A program made the position numbers and the translations under genes. DNA of 64,000 nt, from assembly GCF_024347195.1 (NCBI RefSeq), contig NZ_AP025281.1:4712001-4776000 (forward strand), written 5' to 3'. Position 1 is the stretch's first letter, and each line of letters opens with the position of its first letter. Positions 45,398 through 54,304 of the stretch are shown here, one piece after another. Under the pieces are notes generated by a model, which was not told the DNA's origin, did not search any database, and saw only the letters and a list, made by a program, of their open reading frames with translations. Source of the stretch: Aliamphritea hakodatensis (GTDB lineage Bacteria; Pseudomonadota; Gammaproteobacteria; Pseudomonadales; Balneatricaceae).

Positions 45398-45898
45398 TTA
45401 CCCCAGAATCTCGTCTACGGCCTTACCGCGCTTCGCAGCAACATCTTCAGGAGATGTCATGCTAGCCAGGCCATTGATTGTTGCACGTACAACGTTAACC
45501 GGGTTGGTAGAGCCGTAGCACTTAGCCAGTACGTTGTGAACACCTGCAAGTTCAAGCACAGCACGCATCGCACCACCGGCGATAACACCAGTACCTTCAG
45601 ATGCAGGCTGCATGTAAACCTTAGAAGCACCGTGACGGGCTTTTACAGCGTACTGCAGGGTTGTGCCATTCAGGTCTACAGAGACCATGTTACGACGTGC
45701 TTGCTCCATTGCTTTTTGAATAGCAACAGGCACTTCACGTGCTTTACCACGACCGAAACCAACGCGGCCATTTCCGTCACCAACAACAGTCAGGGCTGTG
45801 AAACCGAAAATACGACCACCCTTAACTACTTTGGCAACACGGTTTACCTGAACAAGCTTCTCTTGCAGGTCACCGTCTTTCTGTTCGTGATTTGCCAT
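45398..45898 (-). CDS. rpsE: 30S ribosomal protein S5
   Basis: Accuracy protein (ribosomal ambiguity mutations map here). 166 residues, with the dsRNA-binding-like domain KVVKGGRIFGFTALTVVGDG and GRGKAREVPVAIQKAMEQAR. ATG 45898 is preceded by AAGGGG; a TTG six bases earlier is less likely. Confidence 0.97.
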   Translation of the reverse strand: MANHEQKDGDLQEKLVQVNRVAKVVKGGRIFGFTALTVVGDGNGRVGFGRGKAREVPVAIQKAMEQARRNMVSVDLNGTTLQYAVKARHGASKVYMQPASEGTGVIAGGAMRAVLELAGVHNVLAKCYGSTNPVNVVRATINGLASMTSPEDVAAKRGKAVDEILG

Positions 45899-45909
45899 TG
45901 TCAAACCCC

Positions 45910-46260
45910 TTAGAATTCCAGGCCGCCTTCACGGGCCGCTTCTGCCAACGCCTTGATACGTCCGTGGTATTGGAAACCAGAACGGTCAAAAGCAACCTTA
46001 GATACGCCAGCGTCTTTAGCACGCTGAGCGATTAATGCACCGACTTTAGAAGCCGCGTCGGAGTTACCGGTAACGCCAGTACGCAGGTCTTTTTCTACTG
46101 TAGATGCAGCAGCCAGAACCTGACCACCATCCGCAGAGATTACCTGTGCGTAGATGTGACGTGGTGTACGGGTAACGCACAGACGGGTAGCACCCAGCTC
46201 ACGCATTTTGAAGCGAGCACGGCGAGCACGGCGAATTCGAGATATTTTCTTATCGTTCAT
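45910..46260 (-). CDS. rplR: 50S ribosomal protein L18
   Basis: Binds 5S rRNA in the central protuberance. 116 residues, KKISRIRRARRARFKMRELG start and FDRSGFQYHGRIKALAEAAR near the end. Confidence 0.97.
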   Translation of the reverse strand: MNDKKISRIRRARRARFKMRELGATRLCVTRTPRHIYAQVISADGGQVLAAASTVEKDLRTGVTGNSDAASKVGALIAQRAKDAGVSKVAFDRSGFQYHGRIKALAEAAREGGLEF

Positions 46261-46269
46261 GACCCTACC

Positions 46270-46803
46270 TTACTTCTTCTTAGCTTCTTTACGGCGTACA
46301 TATTCGTCAGCGTAACGAACACCTTTACCTTTGTAAGGCTCTGGTGGACGGAAAGCGCGAATTTCAGCAGCAGCCTGGCCCAGTGTTTGCTTGCTGGCAG
46401 AAGTCAGCACAACAGTGGTCTGGCCTTCCATTGCAGCTGAAACACCTTCAGGCAATTCGTAATCGATTGGGTGAGAGAAACCCAAGGTCAGGTTTACACT
46501 GTTGCCTTTAACAGCAGCACGGTAACCAACACCTTGCAGAACCAGTTTCTTAGAGAAACCTTCGCTCACACCTACAACCATGTTATTAACCAGAGAGCGG
46601 GTAGTACCGGCCAGAGCATTGGCGGATTTGCTGCCATCGCGCGGCGCAAACTTCAGTACGTTTTCTTCGCTGGTTACTTCTACAGACTGGTGTACAGACA
46701 GGTCTAAGGCACCGTTCTTGCCTTTTACATTAACCTGCTGACCATCAACTTTAGCTTCTACACCTGCCGGTAGGACAACGGGACTTTTAGCAACTCGAGA
46801 CAT
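46270..46803 (-). CDS. rplF: 50S ribosomal protein L6
   Basis: Two-domain protein near the factor-binding site. 177 residues, MSRVAKSPVVLPAGVEAKVD start and the signature PEPYKGKGVRYADEYVRRKE. Confidence 0.98.
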   Translation of the reverse strand: MSRVAKSPVVLPAGVEAKVDGQQVNVKGKNGALDLSVHQSVEVTSEENVLKFAPRDGSKSANALAGTTRSLVNNMVVGVSEGFSKKLVLQGVGYRAAVKGNSVNLTLGFSHPIDYELPEGVSAAMEGQTTVVLTSASKQTLGQAAAEIRAFRPPEPYKGKGVRYADEYVRRKEAKKK

Positions 46804-46814
46804 AGTTCTAGCTC

Positions 46815-47207
46815 CTAGAATACCGTGCAGATGACTTCGCCGCCGATACCGGCAGCACGTGCAGCGCGATCGCTCATCACACCTTTAGAGGTAGAGATGA
46901 TAGAGATACCCAGACCGCCAGCTACTTTAGGCAACTCAGAAGCAGCCTTATATACACGTAGACTTGGACGGCTTACACGCTGGATAGACTCGATAACCGG
47001 CTTGCCTTCAAAGTACTTCAATTCAACAGTCATAACTGGCTTAACATCACCTTCAACGGCGAAACCAGAAATGTAACCTTCTGCTTCCAGGACAGAAGCG
47101 ATAGACGCTTTCATCTTTGAAGCAGGCATGGTTACAGCTGATTTCTCAGCCATATGACCATTACGAATACGGGTTAACATATCCGCTAGAGTGTCTTGCA
47201 TACTCAT
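46815..47207 (-). CDS. rpsH: 30S ribosomal protein S8
   Basis: Primary 16S rRNA binder and, in E. coli, translational repressor of the spc operon. 130 residues, MSMQDTLADMLTRIRNG start and GLGISIISTSKGVMSDRAAR. 73 bases without a gene separate it from rpsN. Confidence 0.97.
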   Translation of the reverse strand: MSMQDTLADMLTRIRNGHMAEKSAVTMPASKMKASIASVLEAEGYISGFAVEGDVKPVMTVELKYFEGKPVIESIQRVSRPSLRVYKAASELPKVAGGLGISIISTSKGVMSDRAARAAGIGGEVICTVF

Positions 47208-47280
47208 GCTTAATTTTCCTTACTATTGTGCAGCGCAATGCGGTAGCAGAGTGACAATCACCCTGCCCTGACCACCGTGC

Positions 47281-47586
47281 TTACCAACTAGCTTTTTTCA
47301 AGCCCGGAACATCACCACGCATAGCAGCTTCGCGCAATTTAATACGGCTTAAGCCGAATTTGCGGTAAACAGCGTGTGGACGACCAGTAACCTGACAACG
47401 ACGCACCTGGCGAACCGGGTTAGCGTCACGTGGCAGCTTCTGAAGAGCTACCTGTGCATCCCAACGCTCATCTTCAGATGATGCTGGGTTACGAACGATT
47501 GCCTTTAACTGAGCACGTTTCTCAGCGTACTTAGCAACCATTTTTGCGCGTTTTGCTTCGCGCGCTTTCATACATTCCTTAGCCAT
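47281..47586 (-). CDS. rpsN: 30S ribosomal protein S14
   Basis: Head protein, long (zinc-free) form of 101 residues without the CxxC pair. MAKECMKAREAKRAKMVAKY start and RKFGLSRIKLREAAMRGDVP. Confidence 0.97.
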   Translation of the reverse strand: MAKECMKAREAKRAKMVAKYAEKRAQLKAIVRNPASSEDERWDAQVALQKLPRDANPVRQVRRCQVTGRPHAVYRKFGLSRIKLREAAMRGDVPGLKKASW

Positions 47587-47595
47587 TTTTCTACC

Positions 47596-48135
47596 CTACT
47601 TTTTGAATGGGAAGTTCAGGGCTGCCAGCAGGGCACGACCTTCATCGTTGTTACGGGCAGTGGTAGTGATAGTAATATCCATACCACGCAGCTTATCTAC
47701 CTTATCGAAATCGATTTCAGGGAAGATAATCTGTTCTTTAACACCCATGCTGTAGTTACCACGACCATCAAAAGATTTCGGGTTCAGACCACGGAAGTCA
47801 CGGATACGAGGAATAGAGATATCAACCAGACGGTCAAGGAATTCCCACATACGCTCGCCGCGCAGTGTTACCTTGCAACCGATCGGCCAGCCTTCACGTA
47901 CTTTAAAGCCTGCAATAGATTTGCGAGCTAAAGTAACAACAGGCTTCTGACCAGAAATCTGCTGCATGTCAGCAACAGCGTTTTCCAGTTGTTTCTTGTC
48001 ACCCAGCGCTTCACCAACACCCATGTTCAGGGTAATTTTAGTCAGGCGGGGAACAGCCATCACGTTCTCGCTTTTCAGCTCTTCTAAAAGCTGCTGCTGA
48101 ACGGAATCTTTATAAAGGGCTTTTAATCTAGACAT
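47596..48135 (-). CDS. rplE: 50S ribosomal protein L5
   Basis: 5S rRNA-binding protein that contacts P-site tRNA. 179 residues, MSRLKALYKDSVQQQLLEEL start, with RGLNPKSFDGRGNYSMGVKE. Confidence 0.98.
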   Translation of the reverse strand: MSRLKALYKDSVQQQLLEELKSENVMAVPRLTKITLNMGVGEALGDKKQLENAVADMQQISGQKPVVTLARKSIAGFKVREGWPIGCKVTLRGERMWEFLDRLVDISIPRIRDFRGLNPKSFDGRGNYSMGVKEQIIFPEIDFDKVDKLRGMDITITTTARNNDEGRALLAALNFPFKK

Positions 48136-48149
48136 GGCATCAACTCCTA

Positions 48150-48467
48150 TTACTTAGCGATTACTTCGCCGTTGGATTTGAAGAAGCGAACTTTGTTGCC
48201 ATCTTCCAGAACCTTGAAGCCAACACGATCACCTTTACCGGTTGCCGCATTGAAGATCGCAACGTTGGAAACAGCGATAGCCGCTTCTTTCTCTACGATG
48301 CCACCAGGCTTACCCATCATAGGGTTAGGCTTGGTGTGCTTCTTCACCATGTTGATGCCAGATACAATCAGGCGATCATCAGCAAGTACACGTAAAACTT
48401 TACCGCGCTTACCTTTATCTTTACCTGCAATGACGATTACTTCGTCGTCACGAATAATTTTTCGCAT
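48150..48467 (-). CDS. rplX: 50S ribosomal protein L24
   Basis: Assembly initiator with a KOW motif (VIVIAGKDKGKRGKVLRV). 105 residues. An unusual terminator-like hairpin lies in the 99-base gap between it and rplN. Confidence 0.97.
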   Translation of the reverse strand: MRKIIRDDEVIVIAGKDKGKRGKVLRVLADDRLIVSGINMVKKHTKPNPMMGKPGGIVEKEAAIAVSNVAIFNAATGKGDRVGFKVLEDGNKVRFFKSNGEVIAK

Positions 48468-48502
48468 GTTTTCCTATCCTTTCCTACTACCCTCTCATGC
48501 TC

Positions 48503-48536
48503 AAAAACGCCAACCCCGTTAAGAGTTAGCGTTTTT
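48503..48536 (-). terminator. Terminator-like hairpin between rplN and rplX
   Basis: Arms 48503-48514 and 48525-48536 pair over twelve bases with one mismatch around a ten-base loop. On the minus strand the stem ends in GCGTTTTT. It lies inside the spc operon, so it is either an attenuator or processing site, or a real operon boundary. Confidence 0.55.
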
Positions 48537-48566
48537 CAAAAAAATCAAACTTAAGAAGTTAGATTT

Positions 48567-48935
48567 TTAAAGCACTTCAGGCGCCAGGGAAATGATTTTC
48601 ATAAACTTCTCAGAGCGAAGTTCACGAGTTACTGGTCCAAAAATACGAGTACCAATTGGTGCGTCGTTGGCGTTCAGCATAACCGCAGAGTTTACATCAA
48701 AGCGGATAACTGAACCGTCAGGGCGACGAACACCTTTACGGGTACGAACTACAACAGCGTTAAGAACCTGGCCTTTTTTCACCTTACCGCGTGGAATTGC
48801 TTCCTTAACGGTAACTTTGATGATGTCACCCACACTCGCGTAACGGCGATGTGAGCCACCAAGAACCTTGATACACTGCACACGCTTGGCGCCGCTGTTA
48901 TCAGCAACATCAAGCATAGTTTCTGTTTGAATCAT
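48567..48935 (-). CDS. rplN: 50S ribosomal protein L14
   Basis: Forms intersubunit bridges and binds the silencing factor RsfS. 122 residues, MIQTETMLDVADNSGAKRVQ start and the end KFMKIISLAPEVL. By E. coli order it opens the spc operon; a 102-base gap precedes it. Confidence 0.98.
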   Translation of the reverse strand: MIQTETMLDVADNSGAKRVQCIKVLGGSHRRYASVGDIIKVTVKEAIPRGKVKKGQVLNAVVVRTRKGVRRPDGSVIRFDVNSAVMLNANDAPIGTRIFGPVTRELRSEKFMKIISLAPEVL

Positions 48936-49037
48936 GGTCTCTACTCCAAAATTCAGACTTATTTCTTCGCTTAACCTCTGTTTTCACAGTGGATTCTGGC
49001 GAAAAAACAAGTCTGCCAGAAGCAAAGGTGCGTTATC

Positions 49038-49301
49038 TTACACCTTTACTGCCTGTTCTTCAATCTTAACTAGCGTCCAAGACTTACTTTTTGAATACGG
49101 ACGGGATTCAGCGATAACCACTGTGTCTCCCATGTTGCATTCATTCTGTTCGTCATGCGCATGCAGCTTAGTTGAACGAGTTACGAATTTACCGTAAATC
49201 GGGTGCTTCTCTTTACGCTCAACCAGAACGGTGATGGTTTTATCAGCTTTGTTGCTGACAACTTTACCGACCACTGTACGTGTACGTTTTTCTGCAGCCA
49301 T
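49038..49301 (-). CDS. rpsQ: 30S ribosomal protein S17
   Basis: Primary 16S rRNA binder with an OB fold. 87 residues, RTVVGKVVSNKADKTITVLV and KLHAHDEQNECNMGDTVVIA. Ends the S10 operon by E. coli order. Confidence 0.97.
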   Translation of the reverse strand: MAAEKRTRTVVGKVVSNKADKTITVLVERKEKHPIYGKFVTRSTKLHAHDEQNECNMGDTVVIAESRPYSKSKSWTLVKIEEQAVKV

Positions 49302-49303
49302 TT

Positions 49304-49495
49304 TTAGTTACCTGCTTTCTCATTCAGTATGGTCTTAGCACGCGCGATATCACGACGTACCTGACCTAACATATGGTTCTGAGTCAGCTGACCAGTTGCT
49401 TTCTGCATACGCAGATTGAACTGATCCTTCAAAAGACCCAGCAGAGTTTGCTGAAGTTCTTCTGCGGATTGTTCGCGCAATTCAGTTGCTTTCAT
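49304..49495 (-). CDS. rpmC: 50S ribosomal protein L29
   Basis: A 63-residue two-helix protein at the tunnel exit (MKATELREQSAEELQQTLLG). The ATG at 49495 shares a base with the rplP stop; the GTG just before it (49498) would give a non-standard extra residue. Confidence 0.96.
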   Translation of the reverse strand: MKATELREQSAEELQQTLLGLLKDQFNLRMQKATGQLTQNHMLGQVRRDIARAKTILNEKAGN

Positions 49496-49908
49496 CACAT
49501 CACCGTCCGTTTAACAATAGTGGTTGCTACTGGTAATTTAGCAGCCGCCAGATTGAATGCTTCAGTGGCCAGATCATCAGGTACACCGCTCATTTCGAAC
49601 AGTACTTTACCTGGCTGAATCTGAGCTACCCAGTATTCAACGCTACCCTTACCTTTACCCATACGCACTTCAAGTGGCTTGCCGGTAATCGGCTTATCTG
49701 GGAACACACGGATCCAGATTTTACCACCACGCTTTACGTGACGAGTCATGGTACGACGAGCAGCTTCGATCTGACGAGCTGTGATACGTCCGCGACCTGT
49801 GGCTTTCAGAGCAATTTCTCCGAAGCTAACAGCGCTGCCGCGCTGAGCCAGACCACGGTTACGACCTTTCATTACCTTACGGAATTTCAGTCTTTTAGGT
49901 TGCAGCAT
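49495..49908 (-). CDS. rplP: 50S ribosomal protein L16
   Basis: A-site region protein, target of avilamycin-type resistance. 137 residues, MLQPKRLKFRKVMKGRNRGL start, KRGGKIWIRVFPDKPITGKP. The conserved Arg for hydroxylation in the GRITARQIEAARR region is present. Confidence 0.98.
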   Translation of the reverse strand: MLQPKRLKFRKVMKGRNRGLAQRGSAVSFGEIALKATGRGRITARQIEAARRTMTRHVKRGGKIWIRVFPDKPITGKPLEVRMGKGKGSVEYWVAQIQPGKVLFEMSGVPDDLATEAFNLAAAKLPVATTIVKRTVM

Positions 49909-49920
49909 TGATAATTACCC

Positions 49921-50607
49921 CTACTTTGAACCTTTCTTTTTAGGCGCAGCATTCTTCTGAGCACGCACTTCTTCAATGCCGCCCAGGATCTCGCCTTTAA
50001 AGATCCAGACTTTAATACCAAGCACACCATAAGTAGTATGCGCTTCATAAGTACCGTAATCGATATCAGCACGCAGAGTGTGCAAAGGTACACGACCTTC
50101 ACGATACCATTCAGAACGTGCAATCTCTGCACCGCCCAGACGGCCACCTACCTGAATTTTGATACCCTTAGCACCCAGTCGCATTGCATTCTGTACAGAA
50201 CGCTTCATTGCGCGACGGAACATTACACGACGCTCCAGCTGGCTCGCTACGCTTTGAGCAACCAGTTTCGCATCCAGTTCTGGCTTACGGACTTCTTCGA
50301 TGTTGATGTGAACAGGCACGCCCATCATTTTAGAAACAGCGTTACGCAGTTTCTCTACATCTTCACCTTTTTTACCAATCACGATGCCTGGACGGGCTGT
50401 GTGAATGGTGATTTTTGCATTCTGTGCTGGACGCTCGATATCGATGCGGCTCACAGAAGCGGCTTTCAACTGACCTTCCAGATACTCACGTACCTGAAGG
50501 TCATTCAACAGTTTACTTGCGTATTCGTTCTTGTCTGCATACCACACAGAAGTGTGATCTTTAACAATGCCCAGACGAATACCTGTTGGATTTACCTTCT
50601 GACCCAT
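49921..50607 (-). CDS. rpsC: 30S ribosomal protein S3
   Basis: mRNA-entry protein with a KH domain (GIVIGKKGEDVEKLR). 228 residues, MGQKVNPTGIRLGIVKDHTS start, short basic tail KNAAPKKKGSK. Confidence 0.98.
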   Translation of the reverse strand: MGQKVNPTGIRLGIVKDHTSVWYADKNEYASKLLNDLQVREYLEGQLKAASVSRIDIERPAQNAKITIHTARPGIVIGKKGEDVEKLRNAVSKMMGVPVHINIEEVRKPELDAKLVAQSVASQLERRVMFRRAMKRSVQNAMRLGAKGIKIQVGGRLGGAEIARSEWYREGRVPLHTLRADIDYGTYEAHTTYGVLGIKVWIFKGEILGGIEEVRAQKNAAPKKKGSK

Positions 50608-50618
50608 AGTGGTATCTC

Positions 50619-50951
50619 CTAGCAGTCAGCGACCTTAACGGTGATGTGTGAGGTACGTTTCAGAATACGATCTGCACGACCTTTCGCACGCGGCTTAATA
50701 CGCTTCATCGTCATACCTTCGTCAACGAAGATCTCAGATACGCGTAGTTCGTCAATGTCAGCACCTTCGTTGTGCTCTGCGTTAGCAATAGCAGACTCAA
50801 GTACTTTCTTAACTAAAACCGCACCTTTTTGAGGGCTGAAAGCCAGAATTTCAAGGGCTTCACCCACCGCCTTTCCGCGGATTTGATCGGCAACCAAACG
50901 CGCTTTCTGAGCGGAGATATGGGCGCCTTTGTGCTTAGCGGCTACTTCCAT
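50619..50951 (-). CDS. rplV: 50S ribosomal protein L22
   Basis: Exit-tunnel protein whose loop contributes to macrolide response. 110 residues, ISAQKARLVADQIRGKAVGE and the tunnel loop MTMKRIKPRAKGRADRILKR, which looks wild-type. Confidence 0.98.
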   Translation of the reverse strand: MEVAAKHKGAHISAQKARLVADQIRGKAVGEALEILAFSPQKGAVLVKKVLESAIANAEHNEGADIDELRVSEIFVDEGMTMKRIKPRAKGRADRILKRTSHITVKVADC

Positions 50952-50967
50952 TTTCTATACTCCCGAA

Positions 50968-51243
50968 TTAGCGTTTAGCTTTCTTGTCTGCAGCGTGACC
51001 CTTGTACGTACGGGTAGCAGCAAACTCGCCTAATTTATGACCAACCATGTCCTCGGTGATAAACACCGGTACGTGCTGACGGCCATTATGGACTGCAATC
51101 GTTAAGCCTACGAAGTTCGGAAACACCGTAGAGCGACGAGACCAGGTTTTGATCGGACGACGATCATTGGCCTCAATTGCAGCCTCTACCTTTTTCAACA
51201 GGTGAAGGTCGATAAAAGGACCTTTCTTCAGTGAACGTGGCAC
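50968..51243 (-). CDS. rpsS: 30S ribosomal protein S19
   Basis: Head protein next to S13. 91 residues, MPRSLKKGPFIDLHLLKKVE start and KLGEFAATRTYKGHAADKKA. Confidence 0.98.
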   Translation of the reverse strand: MPRSLKKGPFIDLHLLKKVEAAIEANDRRPIKTWSRRSTVFPNFVGLTIAVHNGRQHVPVFITEDMVGHKLGEFAATRTYKGHAADKKAKR

Positions 51244-51258
51244 AGCTGTATCCTCTGA

Positions 51259-52086
51259 TTATTTCGCTTGACGACGACGTACGATCAACTTATCAGTACG
51301 CTTGTTCTTACGAGTCTTAAGACCTTTAGTCGGCATACCCCATGGAGACACAGGATGACGACCACCAGAAGTACGACCTTCACCACCACCATGCGGGTGA
51401 TCAACAGGGTTCATAGCAACACCACGCACAGTTGGACGCACACCGCGCCAGCGTTTAGCACCAGCCTTACCCAGAGAGCGGAGGCTGTGTTCAGAGTTGC
51501 TTACTTCACCCAGAGTCGCACAACAGTCAATTAAGACTTTACGCATCTCACCGGAACGCAGACGCAGAGTTGCGTGCGCGCCTTCACGAGCCACTAACTG
51601 AGCAGAAGTACCGGCAGAACGTGCAATCTGAGCACCCTTGCCTGGCTTCATTTCAATACAGTGAACTACGCTACCCACTGGGATGTTACGCAGTGGCAGG
51701 CAGTTGCCCGGCTTGATGTCAGCGTCCTGACCAGAAATGACACGGCTGCCAGCTTTAACGCCCTTAGGAGCGATAATGTAGCGGCGTTCACCGTCAGCGT
51801 ATTTCAGCAGGGCGATGTGCGCAGAACGGTTTGGATCGTATTCCAGACGCTCAACAACAGCAGGAATACCTTCTTTGTTACGACGGAAGTCGATCAGACG
51901 GTAATGCTGCTTGTGACCACCACCAATGTGGCGGGTTGTGATGCGACCATAGGTGTTACGACCACCGGTCTTGCTTTTCTTTTCGACCAGAGCAGCAAAT
52001 GGCTTGCCCTTGTGCAGGTCGTTATTAACAACCTTAACGACGTGACGACGGCCAGCAGAGGTCGGTTTAGATTTAACAATAGCCAT
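51259..52086 (-). CDS. rplB: 50S ribosomal protein L2
   Basis: Peptidyl-transferase-region protein. 275 residues, MAIVKSKPTSAGRRHVVKVV start and the signature GVAMNPVDHPHGGGEGRTSG near 220, including the His important for activity. Confidence 0.98.
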   Translation of the reverse strand: MAIVKSKPTSAGRRHVVKVVNNDLHKGKPFAALVEKKSKTGGRNTYGRITTRHIGGGHKQHYRLIDFRRNKEGIPAVVERLEYDPNRSAHIALLKYADGERRYIIAPKGVKAGSRVISGQDADIKPGNCLPLRNIPVGSVVHCIEMKPGKGAQIARSAGTSAQLVAREGAHATLRLRSGEMRKVLIDCCATLGEVSNSEHSLRSLGKAGAKRWRGVRPTVRGVAMNPVDHPHGGGEGRTSGGRHPVSPWGMPTKGLKTRKNKRTDKLIVRRRQAK

Positions 52087-52100
52087 TCTTATAACCCCTC

Positions 52101-52397
52101 TTATTCGCCATCGATGAAGTCGATGTCGTGACCATCAGCCAGGCAAACATATGCCTTACGGATGTTAGAGCGCTTACCTAAGCCACGCTGAGTGCGCTTG
52201 GTTTTGCCCTTCACGTTTACGATGTTCACGCCAGTTACTTTAACTTCAAACAGCTGCTCAACGGCCTTCTTGATTTCAGGCTTAGTTGCGTCAGCCGCTA
52301 CGCGGAATACAACCTGCTGAGAACCTTCAGCAACAATTGTTGCTTTCTCAGAGATGTGCGGTCCTAGCAGTACTTGATAGATGCGTCCTTGGTTCAT
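52101..52397 (-). CDS. rplW: 50S ribosomal protein L23
   Basis: Tunnel-exit docking site for trigger factor and SRP. 98 residues, with LLGPHISEKATIVAE and VKVTGVNIVNVKGKTKR. The start overlaps the rplD stop by four bases. Confidence 0.97.
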   Translation of the reverse strand: MNQGRIYQVLLGPHISEKATIVAEGSQQVVFRVAADATKPEIKKAVEQLFEVKVTGVNIVNVKGKTKRTQRGLGKRSNIRKAYVCLADGHDIDFIDGE

Positions 52398-52999
52398 GCT
52401 AACGCCTCCTCAATTTTCTTAAGAGCAGCGACAGTAACCAGAACTTTATCGAAGCCTACCAGACTAACAGGATCGATGCCGGCAGCGTCGCGTACATCAA
52501 CGTGAGGTACGTTACGTGCAGCCAGATACAGATTCTGCTCTACGTCTTCGGTAATCAGCAGTACATTTGCCAGCTCAAGTTCATTCAACTTAGCAACAAA
52601 CTGCTTGGTCTTAGGGGCTTCTACGCTGAAGTTATCAACAACAACCAGACGCTCCTGACGAACCAGTTCGGAGAAGATGCAACGCATAGCAGCGCGGTAC
52701 ATTTTCTTGTTTACTTTCTGAGCATGGTTACGCGGTGCAGCTGCGAAAGTTACACCACCAGTACGCCACAGAGGACTACGAATAGTACCGGCACGTGCAC
52801 GGCCAGTACCTTTTTGACGCCATGGCTTAGCACCGCCACCGCTTACAGCGGAACGGTTCTTTTGTGCCTTGGTGCCTTGACGACCACCGGCCAGGTACGC
52901 AGTAACGACCTGATGAACCAGTGATTCATTGAATTCTTTACCAAACGCCAGGTCGGAAACTTCAACAGATCCGCCAGCTCCTGCAAGATTCAGATTCAT
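52394..52999 (-). CDS. rplD: 50S ribosomal protein L4
   Basis: Tunnel protein and, in E. coli, regulator of the S10 operon by attenuation and translational repression. 201 residues, MNLNLAGAGGSVEVSDLAFG start, tunnel loop GAKPWRQKGTGRARAGTIRS. Confidence 0.98.
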   Translation of the reverse strand: MNLNLAGAGGSVEVSDLAFGKEFNESLVHQVVTAYLAGGRQGTKAQKNRSAVSGGGAKPWRQKGTGRARAGTIRSPLWRTGGVTFAAAPRNHAQKVNKKMYRAAMRCIFSELVRQERLVVVDNFSVEAPKTKQFVAKLNELELANVLLITEDVEQNLYLAARNVPHVDVRDAAGIDPVSLVGFDKVLVTVAALKKIEEALA

Positions 53000-53010
53000 T
53001 ACAAACCCCC

Positions 53011-53649
53011 TTAGGCGCCAGCTTTAACAGCTGATTTAACGATTACGTCGCCACCGGTGGCACCAGGGACAGCGCCCTTAACCAACAGCAGATTACGCTC
53101 AGCATCGATGCGAACAACTTCCAGGGACTGAACGGTTACACGCTCCGCACCCATGTGTCCTGCCATCTTCTTGCCTTTCCAAACGCGACCAGGAGTTTGA
53201 CACTGACCAATAGAACCAGGAGCACGATGAGAAAGTGAGTTACCGTGAGTAGCATCCTGCATGGAGAAATTCCAACGCTTGATACCGCCCTGGAAGCCCT
53301 TACCTTTGGACTGCCCGGTTACATCAATTTTCTGACCCGCTTCGAAGCGTTCAACAGTCAGTTGATCACCAACATTAACTTCTTCGTCACCAGACAGACG
53401 AAACTCCCACAAACCACGACCTGCTTCGGTCTCAGCTTTGGCAAAGTGACCTGCCATTGCTTTAGTTACGCGGTTAGCGCGACGTGATCCTACAGTTACC
53501 TGCACAGCAGTGTAACCATCGGTATCAGCAGTCTTAACCTGTGTAACACGGTTCGGTTCCACCTCGATGACTGTGACTGGCACTGACACACCATCTTCAT
53601 TGAAGATACGCGTCATACCTGCTTTACGTCCGATTAAACCTACAGACAT
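53011..53649 (-). CDS. rplC: 50S ribosomal protein L3
   Basis: Reaches the peptidyl-transferase centre and starts assembly. 212 residues, MSVGLIGRKAGMTRIFNEDG start, GGIKRWNFSMQDATHGNSLS with the glutamine that PrmB methylates. ATG 53649 follows GAGG by eight bases; the upstream extension is leader. Confidence 0.98.
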   Translation of the reverse strand: MSVGLIGRKAGMTRIFNEDGVSVPVTVIEVEPNRVTQVKTADTDGYTAVQVTVGSRRANRVTKAMAGHFAKAETEAGRGLWEFRLSGDEEVNVGDQLTVERFEAGQKIDVTGQSKGKGFQGGIKRWNFSMQDATHGNSLSHRAPGSIGQCQTPGRVWKGKKMAGHMGAERVTVQSLEVVRIDAERNLLLVKGAVPGATGGDVIVKSAVKAGA

Positions 53650-53752
53650 TTTTCTAACCTCAATTGCCAGTTGTGTACGGGGCTTTTTACCCGCTATGGC
53701 TGCCCGTCCAGGGCATTCCACACGCAAACTAAAAGTCTGCGCATCTGTCTAA

Positions 53753-54064
53753 TTAGCCTAAGCTAATTTGCACTTCGACACCCGCAGCAAGGTCCAGCTT
53801 CATCAGTGCGTCAACAGTTTTTTCTGTTGGCTCAACGATGTCCAGAACACGCTTGTGTGTGCGGATTTCGTACTGGTCACGTGCATCTTTGTTCACGTGT
53901 GGCGAAATCAGCACTGTAAAGCGCTCTTTGCGAGTAGGAAGTGGGATCGGACCATGCACCTGAGCTCCAGTCCGCTTAGCAGTCTCAACGATCTCCTGAG
54001 CGGAAGAGTCAATCAGGCGATGATCAAAAGCTTTCAGACGAATTCTGATTTTTTGGTTCTGCAT
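53753..54064 (-). CDS. rpsJ: 30S ribosomal protein S10 (NusE)
   Basis: Head protein that also acts as NusE in antitermination. 103 residues, nearly identical to E. coli (MQNQKIRIRLKAFDHRLID, GPIPLPTRKERFTVLISPHV). The ATG at 54064 gives exactly the E. coli length. First gene of the S10 operon. Confidence 0.98.
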   Translation of the reverse strand: MQNQKIRIRLKAFDHRLIDSSAQEIVETAKRTGAQVHGPIPLPTRKERFTVLISPHVNKDARDQYEIRTHKRVLDIVEPTEKTVDALMKLDLAAGVEVQISLG

Positions 54065-54132
54065 TTCGATCACACATTTCCTAGATTGTTAAACGGCTTA
54101 CGCCGACCTAGCCCCAATTAATGGGGTAGCGC

Positions 54133-54161
54133 ATTCTACTTAACCCCCATAGGCAAGTCAA
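54133..54161 (-). promoter_or_regulatory. Promoter of the S10 operon
   Basis: -35 TTGACT (54156-54161), 17-bp spacer, -10 TAGAAT (54133-54138), giving a leader of about 60 bases. The leader contains CCCCATTAATTGGGG (54111-54125), a perfect hairpin, just before rpsJ. Confidence 0.8.
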
Positions 54162-54260
54162 GGCTATTTATTAACCAGTAATAGCATCACCCCAACCCAC
54201 TCACAGAGGCCATTATTTTGGCCGCCGGCACGGATCATTCACATCCGTTTTTGCAGGCAC

Positions 54261-54288
54261 AAAAAAAGACCCCGAAGGGTCTTTTTTT
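54261..54288 (-). terminator. Terminator of tuf / str operon
   Basis: Twelve-pair stem (54261-54272 with 54277-54288) with CGAA loop and long A/T flanks, 16 bp past tuf. Confidence 0.92.
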
Positions 54289-54304
54289 CAGGCAAGATTA
54301 TCGA

